The notes beneath the pieces are model-generated. The model saw only the letters and a list, made by a program, of their open reading frames with translations, was not told the origin of the DNA and did no database searches. This document shows, one piece after another, positions 24,061 to 33,932 of a stretch of 64,000 nt of DNA; the stretch's first letter is position 1; each line of letters opens with the position of its first letter. The DNA comes from Zonotrichia leucophrys gambelii. Lineage: Eukaryota; Chordata; Aves; Passeriformes; Passerellidae. The position numbers and the translations under genes were made by a program. The DNA is taken from assembly GCF_028769735.1 (NCBI RefSeq), contig NC_088193.1, positions 5,793,814-5,857,813 on the forward strand, given 5' to 3'.

Positions 24061-24483
24061 GGGCAGGGCACGGCCGGTTCCTGGGGCTGTCCCGGCCAGG
24101 CCAGGGCAGGGCAGGGCAGGGCAGGGCAGGGCCGGTTCCTGGGGCTGTCCCGGCCAGGGCAGGGCCGGTTCCTGGGGCTGTCCTGGGCCTCAGGGCCGGT
24201 TCCTTGGGCTGTCCCGGGCAGGGCAGGGCCGGTTCCCTGGGCTGTCTGGTCCTCGGGCCGGTTCCTGGGCTGTCCCGGGCCTCAGGGCCGGTTCCTGGGG
24301 CTGTCCTGGTCCTCAGGGCCGTTCCTTGGGCTGTCCCGGCCAGGGCAGGGCCGGTTCGTTGGGGCTGTCCTGGGCCTCAGGGCCGGTTCCTTGGGCTGTC
24401 CCGGGCAGGGCAGGGCCGGTTCCCTGGGGCTGTCCCGGGCCTCAGGGCCGGTTCCTGGGGCTGTCCCGGGCCGCAGGGCCGGC
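24061..24483. repeat. GC-rich minisatellite, about 31-36 bp unit
   Basis: About a dozen tandem copies of a unit built from GGGCTGTCCCGGGC, CTCAGGGCC or AGGGCAGGGCC, and GGTTCCT. A CAGGG pentamer run lies near 24100-24130. The unit has no stop codon, so all three + frames stay open for 120-260 codons; these frames are repeat artefacts. Confidence 0.95.
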
Positions 24484-24654
24484 ACAGACAGAACCGGTCT
24501 GCTCAGCCTCTCCTCAGACAATTATCCATTGATTCTCTTCCGATGACATCCCTCTAAAGCCTTTGCTGGATTTTCTGCTTTTAATTCTCCTTTTCCTCCC
24601 CGAAGCAGACAGAACATCCATCCATCCTTCCTGTCTTCTGTTGGCTGCAGCCCA

Positions 24655-24715
24655 TCCTCGTCATCCTCCTCCTCCTCATCATCCTCCTCATCATCCTCCT
24701 GCTGCTCCTGCCCGG
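24655..24715. repeat. CATCCTCCT-type microsatellite
   Basis: Imperfect trinucleotide run of TCC and TCA units. Confidence 0.85.
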
Positions 24716-24990
24716 CCCTGGGCAGCTCAGGACTCTGTTGCCAGTGGATTTCAGGGATTTCTGTGCTCTGAGCCCGGCTCACCCGGCTGGCTTTAACCCC
24801 GGGCTGATCTCAGCCTGCCCAGAGCTGCTTTCCCCATTGCCCCACCAGGCTGGGATGTTCTCAGGTGCCTCATCCCGAGGGGCTCGGGGCTCTCGGAAAG
24901 AGCTTATTTACTGCTTATTTACTCTCTTTACTGCTTGTTTGTTGTAGTTATAATTGGAGCAAAATGTAAGGCTTGCTGTGGCTTTGGCCT

Positions 24991-25422
24991 TGTGACAGAT
25001 GGGGAATGCCATGGCTGACTCTCACAATTAAAAGGCAAATATCATGGATATATGTTAAGAGAAGCCTTTTATAGACTTACAGTTATGTTTTATAGTTTTG
25101 TTTTACCCCCCCTTGTGTCGTTACCAGGGTTTGGGACATTTGGGAGGGTGGGATTGTTACCATGGCAGCACCTGACCTCCAATCAAGGTATAAAGAAGTG
25201 ATCTCCATCCCTGGACAGACAAGAAGGAGAGGATGGACAGAACTTTGGGAGGAGCTAAAGGGTTAAAAGGTGAATTTTCCATTGTATGGAAGAGCACATG
25301 GTGGGGAAAAAAAATCCTCTGCTCCCAGCACTGTAATATTTTCTCTATTCAGTCTTCTGCTGTATTTTTGATAAAGTTTTAATAAACCTTTTAAATTTGG
25401 AAAGTGAGCAGCATTTCTCACA
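24991..25422 (+). mobile_element. Solo LTR with 4-bp TSD
   Basis: The ends TGTGACAG and TTTCTCACA form an inverted repeat (TGTGA/TCACA). GCCT flanks both sides (24987-24990 and 25423-25426). TTTTAATAAACC at 25379 gives the poly(A) signal. A 4-bp duplication fits a gammaretrovirus-like family. It is related to the interrupted LTR at 22.0-22.9 kb. Confidence 0.8.
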
Positions 25423-25429
25423 GCCTTTC

Positions 25430-26025
25430 TTTGTCTGATGCTCTCTGTTCTTGGAGATGTTTTGTTTGTGCCCTTCCCCTTAAGGGGTCAAGTGCTTCCA
25501 CGGGAGGTTAGCCTGTAGTTTTCCATGGATCCACACAGCTCCAGGCAGGAGGGGATTTGTTCTGTGATAATACAGCCGAGCAGGCAAAACCACAAGTAAA
25601 TCAGCCTGGGGTTTTTTCCCCTTTTTAATAACAGTTTACTATTCTGTAAGTGCATGTAAAGCACATGCCCTGTTCTCCCAGCCAAGGAGCTTGACAGCTT
25701 GTCAGCAAGAACTACCACAGGTCTGGAGTGACTGATTTACACAAGTAAAAGCACGTGCCAAGACCTGGCAACAGCCTTCTCCTTTTTTATTTTTTTTATT
25801 GCAATGACTTGGCAACCCTCTGTCTTCTCCTTCATCCAAACTTTTGCCTTTTATAGTCTTTGAATAACACCTTTTTTTCAAATATGTGTAGCAGCTTCCC
25901 TCCCTTCTCTTTCAGCCATTTGCTCTCCTTATCTGAATTGGCTGTGGGACAGGAGATCTTGGCTTCACAGCAAGCAGCTCCTGACTGAGCTTTGGGCACA
26001 ATCCCAAACCAGCCTGCACGTGGAC
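25430..26025. other. Intergenic, no gene seen
   Basis: No gene-like frame. Ordinary sequence leads into the tandem array. Confidence 0.6.
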
Positions 26026-26032
26026 CTGTGTT

Positions 26033-26760
26033 TTTGTGGACTGGGATGGGTGTGTTAAGGGTTTTTTGCACTTTTTTACCTGTGCTCTGACATCTCCAGG
26101 CTCATGTGTTGTACTTGTTTGTGCTAAAACTCCCCTCTGTTCATAGAGAGGTGCACATATCTGAGCTCACACTGGTGCTTGGACTGGGATGGGGATTTGT
26201 TACATGGTTTTGTGGACTGGGATGGGTGTGTTAAGGGATTTTTTACCTGTGTAAAAAGTGTAACAATCCTTGTAAAAAGTGTAACAATCCTTACACTGAC
26301 ATTTCCAGGCTCATGTGTTGTACCTCTCTGTGCAGAAACTCGCCTCCTTTCATAGAAAGGTGCACATATCTGAGCCCACACCTGTGCTTGGACTGGGATA
26401 GGGATTTGTTACACGATTTTGTGGGACTGGGATTGGTGTGTTAAGGATTTTTTGCACTTTTTTACCTGTTTTCTGACATCTCCAGGCTCGTGTGTTGTAC
26501 CTGTTTGTACAAAAACTCACCTCCTTTCATAGAAATGTGCACATATCTGAGCTCACACCGGTGCTAGGACTGGGATGGGTGTTTTTGTGGAATGGGATGG
26601 GTGTGTTAAGGATGTGTTACACTTTTTTATCTGTGTAAAAAGCATAACAAATCCTTACACTGACATCTCCAGGCTCGTGTGTTGTACCCGTCTGTGCTAA
26701 AACTCTCCTCCCTTCACAGAAAAGTGCATGTGTCTGAGCTCACACTGGTGCAATCAAGGT
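26033..26760. repeat. Tandem array, four units of about 165-210 bp
   Basis: TTTGTGGACTGGGATGGGTG or close variants start units at about 26033, 26208, 26417 and 26584. Each unit contains a TTTTTTACCTGT block, CTGACATCTCCAGGCTC, a TGTGTTGTAC word, a TTCATAGA-like word and TGCACATATCTGAGC. Units differ by internal indels, including a doubled GTGTAACAATCCTTG in unit 2. Confidence 0.9.
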
Positions 26761-27565
26761 GTTTATCAGCATTATTCTGATGTCTTCAGTGTAATCAAGT
26801 ATTTATTAGCATTATTCTGATGCCTTCATTGTGGAATGGTGAGGAACTCATCTAAGGATCACACAAATTCCTTTCTATCCAGGCAGGAGTTCTTACACTC
26901 ATTCACACACACACATAGAAGCCACCTTGTGTAATCAGCTGGCCTCCAGGAGAGCTCCAGACTGGATTATGCCAGGGTTGCTGCCTTGCTGTCTCTGCCC
27001 AGGCTGTGTTCAGGTGCAGCTCACCCACAGCTGTGCAGACACCAGCATTCCCAGGCACAGACAGTCTCTCACACATAAGCTTATAGATTTATGATTTGTT
27101 GTGAGAGTGGAAAACAGCTGCTGCAGGCTAATCAAATACAGCAGAAGATTTAATGCAAAATATTGAAAAACACTGTCTGGTAGGAGGGTGAAACTCTGAA
27201 AAACATGCTGGTCTCATGGCTCTGGGCCAGCGCAAGAAGATTTGCACCTGGCCATGACAAACGTCAGCTCGGGGCTGGAGGAGGCTGCCTCACCCTCCCA
27301 GGCTGCCAGACTCGGGCTGGAATCGTGTTGGGTTTGGCCTGGAGCAGCTCCACAGGCTGGGCTGTGGTTTCCAGGGCCATGCTCAGTGTGAGCAGCGGGA
27401 AGGAAGAGCAGCCCAAGCCTTGCAGGTCCCTGGCAGAGCAGGCTGAGGCTGCTGCTGCTGGCTCCCTTTGTGAGGAACGAAACCCTGGAGATGAGAGCTC
27501 TTTTTCAGAAAAGTAATTGCTAGTTGATGTTAACGAAGTTGATAGGGTCTGAAATTTAAGTATTG
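26761..27565. other. Intergenic, no gene seen
   Basis: No recognised domain. A frame of about 100 codons at 27205 has no family resemblance. Confidence 0.55.
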
Positions 27566-27812
27566 GTCTGCTGTTAAACGTTGAATGTTAGAGTTCTAGG
27601 ACTTGCCTTTAGTTGCCGCTGTTAAGTGTTAATATTTTACCTTGGATTTGTATCTCTCCCCTTCATACTCTGTATTTGTACCCCGTGTTAGTCTGTTGTT
27701 AAATATTGAATGTTAGAGTTCTAGGACTTGCCTTTAGCTGCTGTTAAGTGTTACTATTTTACCCTGTGTTTGTATCTCTCCTCATCGTACTCTGTATTTG
27801 TTCCCCTTTCCA
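27566..27812. repeat. Two-copy tandem duplication of about 125 bp
   Basis: GTCTG(C/T)TGTTAAA starts at 27566 and again at 27691. Both copies continue through GAATGTTAGAGTTCTAGG and TTTGTATCTCTCC. It may be the start of an LTR whose poly(A) signal is at 28216. Confidence 0.85.
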
Positions 27813-28260
27813 TCTCACCCCGGATTTGTATCCCTTCCCCTCAGGAACCACTTCCCCTAATCCCAGGTAGGCCTTGCACCCGCACTGAATTCAAATGGGA
27901 GGCTGTGGAAACTAATGAACCCTCTCAAAACAACAAAACAGCCCATAAACTTTGACTTTAACCCAGCTGAACCGCACTAAATCACCCACCCTTGACCAGA
28001 GCCGGATTCTGTCCTGTCACCATAACTTTATTAGTGCTCAGCTTGGAGGATCCCCCTCAGCTACGAGGCAACATTCCCTTCCTAAGGACTCTTGTGAGGA
28101 GGGAACCGCAGCTCTGCTGAGAGGCAAAGCTGCCCTTCTCCTTCTCCTCCTCTTTCTCCTTCTCCTCAGTGTGGTCCTGTGCGTGACCCCTCGGTTCCAC
28201 ACCCAGAGCTGTCTTTAATAAAAGTCCTTTTTAAAGGAGCTGCTCTCCTGGCCCTGTTTA
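27813..28260 (+). mobile_element. Possible LTR 3' part
   Basis: A CTTCTCCTCCTC tract, then CTTTAATAAAAGTCC at 28212-28226 and a short downstream stretch, resemble an LTR R-U5. No ends or target duplication could be read. Confidence 0.35.
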
Positions 28261-28940
28261 TCACACCTCCTGCCCATCCCTCCCTTCTTCAGGGCTGTCA
28301 GCTCAGCACCTTTCACCAGTTCTGCTCAGGCTGCAAAGGCTTTGGAATAATTAACTGCAAATGAAAGGATTTCATCTCAGGTTTCTGCTGCCTGACGACA
28401 CAGGCAATTTATGATGCCATGAGAAGCTCAGGCTGGGATTATTTCTGTGTAGCACCCAAGGCTGGTGCTTGGCAGCTCATTGGTTGTTGGAAGGGACAGA
28501 ACTGGATTAATGCCTTGTGGATTTTATCTATAAACTTTCATGGGTTTGAGGTTGGAGGGCTCAGCTTAGCTGAGCACAGACTAAAGCTGTGGCACTTTGC
28601 AACATCCTCATCTCCCTTTCCTGGTGCTGTAGGTGGGACCTGTCAGCACAGCTCTTCCCTTTCTCACCTGGCAGGTATGATCTCACTCATCCATCTCCAG
28701 GAGTCAGACCATGAAAGGCTGGGCTGTGAAAATAGCACAGGATCTGTCTTCAAAGTGTCCTTCCCACAGAGCTTGGCTTGGCAGCCTCCGAGTGCCAGAA
28801 CAAAGGCACCTGCTCCTGCTTCCCTGGGTGCTCAGCAGAGAAACAGATCCGTGATCCAGGCACGCCCAGACTGAGGCTGAAGCACAGGTGTCTCCATTCC
28901 TGGTCTGCTACAGGGCACAAGAGGCTTCTGCCTCAGCAGT

Positions 28941-29105
28941 GCTGCTACAAGGGGTCGTTCTTGTCAGCTGATGGTGGTGGGGTCAGTCCCTGTTATCCAC
29001 CTGCAAAAGGTGTCAGCTTTTCTGGCTGGAAACTCCCCAGGCTGAACCAGCAGGTCAGTTCTGCTGCACACCCTGCTGTGGGCTGGGACAAGGTTTTCTG
29101 AGAGG
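28941..29105 (+). repeat. Low-copy duplicated segment, copy 1
   Basis: GCTGCTACAAGGGGTCGTTC through CACCTGCAAAAGGTGT is repeated exactly at 30790-30860. The second copy then jumps to GGGCTGGGATAAGG, matching 29087 onward, and so lacks about 65 bp present here. Confidence 0.85.
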
Positions 29106-29134
29106 AGCCCTGGGGCACTTGGGCTGAGCTCTCT

Positions 29135-29790
29135 GATTGTGCAGGGCCTGAGTGCCCACTCCTCACCTGTGCCCTCAGCCTCCTTCAGTACCAATGCTAA
29201 CAGGATGGAGCCTTCCAGATCCCAGCTCTCCAGCAGGGAGAAGGGTTGGCAGGAGTCAGTGCAGAGTGAATACATAACCCAGCCTTGTCTGTGCCCAGCT
29301 AACACCTTCCCACAGCAAGGGCACGGATACAGGACCTTGGTGTGCGGATCAGCATCTCCTGAGCTGAGAAGAACAGGGCTGGGTTACAGGAACCCCCTGT
29401 ACCAAACTCAGCACTGAGCCCAGACTAACACTGCATCTCTCACCTCCAGGACTCTGCTGTGCTGCTCATCTCCACTCCTCTGTTCATCTCCACTCCTCTG
29501 AGTGCCCAGTCCTCACCAGTGCCTTCACCCTCCTCCAGTACCAATGCTAACAGGATGGAGGCTTCCAGATCCCAGCTCTCAGCAAGGAGAAGGGTTAGCA
29601 GAGTGGATACATAACCCAGCCCTGCCTGTGCCCAGCAAACACCTTCCCACAGCAAGGGCAGAGCTGCAGGACTGTGGTTTGTGGCTCAGCATCTCCTGAG
29701 CTGAGGAGAACTGGGCTGGAACCCGCTGTACTGAGCTCAGCTCTGAACCCAGACTCCACTTGCACCTCTCACCTCCAGGATTCATCTCCC
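29135..29790 (+). repeat. Local repeat block, units 1 and 2
   Basis: Two units of about 320 bp share TACCAATGCTAACAGGATGG, GCAAGGAGAAGGGTT-like words, ATACATAACCCAGCC, CAACACCTTCCCACAGC-like words and AGCATCTCCTGAGCTGAG. Further units lie at 31375-31592/31963-31995 and 31996-32210. I cannot assign the family. Confidence 0.8.
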
Positions 29791-30789
29791 CGATGCCCTA
29801 CTCCCAGTAATTCCTGGTCTGTCCTACCCACATGTGCTGTCAGCATCTCCCTGTTTGGCTCTGTGCTCTGGGACCCTCAGCTGTGTGGGGCTCTCAGTGT
29901 GCTCTGTGCAGTGAGGCACCAGCTGCAGCAGCAGCTCTGACTCACAGCTCTGCTGTGCCAAGGAGCCCAGATTCCCCTCTCCGGGGGCAGACAGCCCTGG
30001 GTGCCATCGAGTCCACGCTGAATTGCACCATGCAGGGATATGAGAAGCATCTGTTCCCTGCAGATGTTCAGCCATCTCATTGTTTGTTGGGTTTCAGGAC
30101 AGGAGCCCTCCTCAGCTCTGTGAGACACTCGCTGTACTCAGATGTCTGGGAGAGGCTGTGGGGTGGGGGGAAATGTCTCTGTGTGACGCCAGCAAGGAGC
30201 ACAGACAGAGCTTTCGTGCTCTCTGGAAAATACTTGAAAGGCCTTTGAGCTCTGGCTAATCTCCATTATCCTGGGTTTTCCAGCAGCAGGCTGAGGGAGG
30301 AGAGCAGGGCTGAGAAGTACAACTGGACATCATTCCCGGGCTCAGGAGAGCTTGGCAGAGCCATTGTGGCAAATGGAGCTGGATGCAGCAGAATCCAGGC
30401 TTAAGCTTGGCTCAGATCTTAGGCCCAGCAGAGCCTCCTCTGATCTGCAGGAGCTGTGTCAGTAGCTGAAGGCATTTCAGCCTCACTGAAGCAGACACAA
30501 GTGCAGCTGTTGGATTCCCTGGGCACGGGGCAGAGGGGAGGTTGCCCACATTTGAGGCCTTTTTGCCCACGGGCATTTCATGTCTTTCTTTATGTGGTTT
30601 TTCTACAGATTTATTTTCTTCTTTCTCTGTAGATCAGCTTTTACAATGCCTGATGCACTGCAGGCTGTGACACCTGAGGCACAGAGCTGCACAGCAGCAG
30701 CAGCAGCAATGCCAGGGAGGGTTTAGCAGAGCTCTGTTGTACCTGAATCCCAGGTTAAACCTTGGATCCCCTCCTCTCCCAGCTCAGTG

Positions 30790-30890
30790 GCTGCTACAAG
30801 GGGTCGTTCTTGTCAGCTGATGGTGGTGGGGTCAGTCCCTGTTATCCACCTGCAAAAGGTGTGGGCTGGGATAAGGTTTTCTGAGAGGAT
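30790..30890 (+). repeat. Low-copy duplicated segment, copy 2
   Basis: Copy of 28941-29105 with an internal deletion. See the entry for copy 1. Confidence 0.85.
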
Positions 30891-31374
30891 TTCTGCCATT
30901 TGCAGGGTGCCTTTTGGTCTGTGCCCAAGCTGACAGCTCGGTTTGAGCTACAGGATCCCACCTGGGTTCCATTTCTGATGGAGACATTTCTAAACCAGAC
31001 AGGATTTGAGGAATAGAGGAACAGTGGTCTCAGTTTTCCTGGGTTCAACCAGGTACAGACAGAATAAGGCCAGAGTAGAAATCTGACACTGATGGAAGCA
31101 GTGCCAGGAAGAAATGTCCCTTCAGTGTATCCCTCCCACTTCTCACAGAAGGAAAACTCCATGCAGCCCCCAAACTTTCCTAGTCAACACTTGTTCCCTT
31201 TCCTGTGCACCAGCAGAAAAGCTTTGTTAAAAAGAATCATTTCAGGATTTTGAATGTTTTGTTCCTGCCAGTGAGTCAATGGTTTTTCCAGTCCCTCCCC
31301 CACGATAAGTGAGTGCAGGCTGAGTGTGGTCCAGAGGAAAATGTGAGTTCCACGTGTCCTGGCCACATGCTGCT

Positions 31375-32210
31375 CTGGTACCAATGATAACCAGATGGAG
31401 CCTTCCAGATCCAGCCTCCAGCAAGGAGAAGGGTTAGCAGAGTAAATACATAACCCAGGCTGGTCTGTGCCCAGCTAACACCTTCCTACAGCAAGGGCAG
31501 GGATGGAGGATCCTTGGTTTGGGGCTCAGCATCTCCTGAGCTGAGGAGGACTGGGCTGGAACCCCCTGTGCCAAACTCAGCCCTTGAGTGCATGTGACAG
31601 TGTTTGCAGGGGTCTGAGGATGAGGGAAGAGATGAGGATCTGACTCTGTGTTTCAGAAGGCTGATTTATTATTTTATGATATATATTATATTAAAACTAT
31701 ACTGAAAGAATAGAAGAAAGGATTTCATCAGAAAGCTAGCTAAGAATAGAAAAAGAAGTAATGATAACAAAGGTTTGTGTCTCAGACTCTCTGTTCGAGC
31801 CAGCTGACTGTGATTGGCCATTAATTAGAGACAATCACAGATGCACCTGCTGCATTCCACAGCAACACACAATCATTGTTTACATTTTGTTCCTGAGGCC
31901 TCTCAGCCTCTCAGGAGAAAAACTCCTAAGGAAAGGATTTTTCATAAAAGATGTCTGTGACAAGCCCAGACTCGCCCTGCTTGTCTCACCTCCAGGACTC
32001 TGCTGTGCTGCTCATCTCATCTCCTCTGCTCATCTCCACTCCTCTGCATGCCCAGTTCTCACCTGTGCCTTCACCCTTCTCCAGTACCAGTGATAACAGG
32101 ATGGAGGCTTCCAGATCCCGGCCCTCCTGCAGGGAGAATGGTTGGCAGGAATCAGTGCAGAGTAGATACATAACCCAGCCTTGTCTGTGCCCAGCAAACA
32201 CCTTCCCACC
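31375..32210 (+). repeat. Local repeat block, units 3 and 4
   Basis: Unit 3 is split by the LTR at 31593-31962 and resumes with AGCCCAGACTCGCC. Unit 4 starts with GGACTCTGCTGTGCTGCTC near 31995. Both match the 29.1-29.8 kb units. Confidence 0.8.
31593..31962 (-). mobile_element. ERVK-type solo LTR inserted in the local repeat
   Basis: On the + strand it runs from TGTGACAGTGTTTGC to GATGTCTGTGACA, the reverse complement of the 22.5-kb family. The flanks AGTGCA and AGCCCA agree at 4 of 6 bases. The uninterrupted unit at 29.4 kb reads GAGCCCAGACT at this site, which supports a decayed 6-bp target duplication. Confidence 0.85.
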
Positions 32211-33470
32211 TTCTCCACTCCTCTGCTCATCTCCAACTCTCTTTCCTTTTCTCTTCTGGGAGAGGAAATTAGAAGGGCTGGACAACAGCAGAAACAGGCC
32301 TTGGGATGATTTTGAGGTTTCAACTGCAGCTGGTACCTCATCCTTTTGGCATCTTACCCATGTAGGATGCAAATACTGCCAACCATCTGTAGCTGGAACA
32401 GCCCATCCATTGCTTGGCAGATCTGAGGACTGTCACAGAAGGAACTCTGTCCCAAAAGCAGTGCAGGAGCCGCAGTGTGCAGCAGGCCCCTGCTGCATGT
32501 CAGACCTCTTTGCCCTTGCATGGTGCTATTTGCACACAAAAAATGCCTGCAGAGCTCTCAGCTCCCCGAAAGTTATCACCATCACCATCATCATCATCAT
32601 TTCCTGCAGAGTGATAGCAAAGCCAAAGCCCAGGTATGAAGATGATATTCCTGTAACAGCCTCAATACCTGGGAAGATTGGGATGTGGAAGAAAGCCCTC
32701 TCACTCTGATGTTGGTGTCACAGTTTCCCTTTCTCTGCTTGCCCTGGTGTTTGCTCCCACAGGGGTGAGATTTCCCATTCCTCTGTGGAAACAGCGAGTT
32801 CCTGCACACCCATACCTCACCTCCCTCTGTTCCACTTCCTATTCTGAGCCACTAAGGGAGGGAACAGGAAAAAATCCATTGATGGTTTTTAGGGTAAAAT
32901 CTCAGGTAGGTTACCTTCAATACAGATAAGCTAAGTACACAGAAAACATAAGCTTTACTCAGGCAGCAGTTCACAGGAACTTGGCAGAGGCCTGCCTGCA
33001 TTTCAGAATCCTTCTCCTTTTTCTAGATGAAAGCCCTGCAGAAGGATTTGTTTTTCAGACAGAAGGCAAGCCAAGTTGGTGATTTCATCCTAAGGCAGGC
33101 TGTGTCAAGCTGGTCCTATTCAAACATGCAGGAAATCAACCCTGGAGCTCGTTCAGAAATGAGGATGGAGAGTGGGGGGAGAGAGAGGGGCCCTGAGGAG
33201 GACACGAGCCTGGATCCTGAAATCAGGCTCAGGACAAGCTGAGGAGGTACCTGCAGTCAGAACCCATCCCTCACCTTGGGGGGATTCACTGGCACAGCTT
33301 CAAGGAACATTTCTTAATTTCCAGCTCTCCTAAGCAGAGAGCTCATCTCTGTCCTCACACACGGCTGGGAGGGACACCCAGGGCACTGCTCTGGGAAGGG
33401 CCAGGTGGGACCAGAGGGCAAGGATGTCCCCAGAGCTCCTCATGGCAGCCTGCTTTTGTGTGGTGAAAAT
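32211..33470. other. Intergenic, no gene seen
   Basis: An imperfect ATC run lies at 32576-32600. An open frame of 252 codons (31951-32709) crosses LTR and repeat sequence and has no recognised domain. Confidence 0.55.
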
Positions 33471-33473
33471 AAT

Positions 33474-33932
33474 GAGGAGAGGAGAGGAGAGGAGAGGAGA
33501 GGAGAGGAGAGGAGAGGAGAGGAGAGGAGAGGAGAGGAGAGGAGAGGAGAGAAGAGAAGAGGAGAGGAGAGGAGAGGAGAGGAGAGGAGAGGAGAGGAGA
33601 GGAGAGGAGAGGAGAGGAGAGGAGAGGAGAGGAGAGGAGAGGAGAGGAGAGGAGAGGAGAGGAGAGGAGAGGAGAGGAGAGGAGAGGAGAGGAGAGGAGA
33701 GGAGAGGAGAGGAGAGGAGAGGAGAGGAGAGGAGAGGAGAGGAGAGGAGAGGAGAGGAGAGGAGAGAGAGGAAGAGAGAGAGAGAAGAGAGAGAGAGAGA
33801 GGGAAGAGAAGAGAAGAGGAAGAGAAGAGAAGAGAAGAGAAGAGAAGAGAAGAGAAGAGAAGAGAAGAGAAGAGAAGAGAAGAGAAGAGAAGAGAAGAGA
33901 AGAGAAGAGAAGAGAAGAGAAGAGAAGAAAAG
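33474..33932. repeat. (GGAGA)n / (AAGAG)n polypurine tract
   Basis: About 290 bp of nearly perfect GGAGA pentamers (33474-33763), one interruption at about 33551-33560, then a mixed GA stretch, then about 115 bp of AAGAG pentamers. The + strand is purely A and G throughout. Long open frames on both strands are artefacts of the repeat. Confidence 0.98.

Noticed and set aside
23764..24557. Open frames of 228 and 260 codons
   Set aside because: They cross an antisense CR1 fragment and a GC-rich minisatellite.
31951..32709. 252-codon + frame
   Set aside because: It starts in an LTR, passes through a local repeat unit and ends in ordinary sequence; no domain and no splice context.
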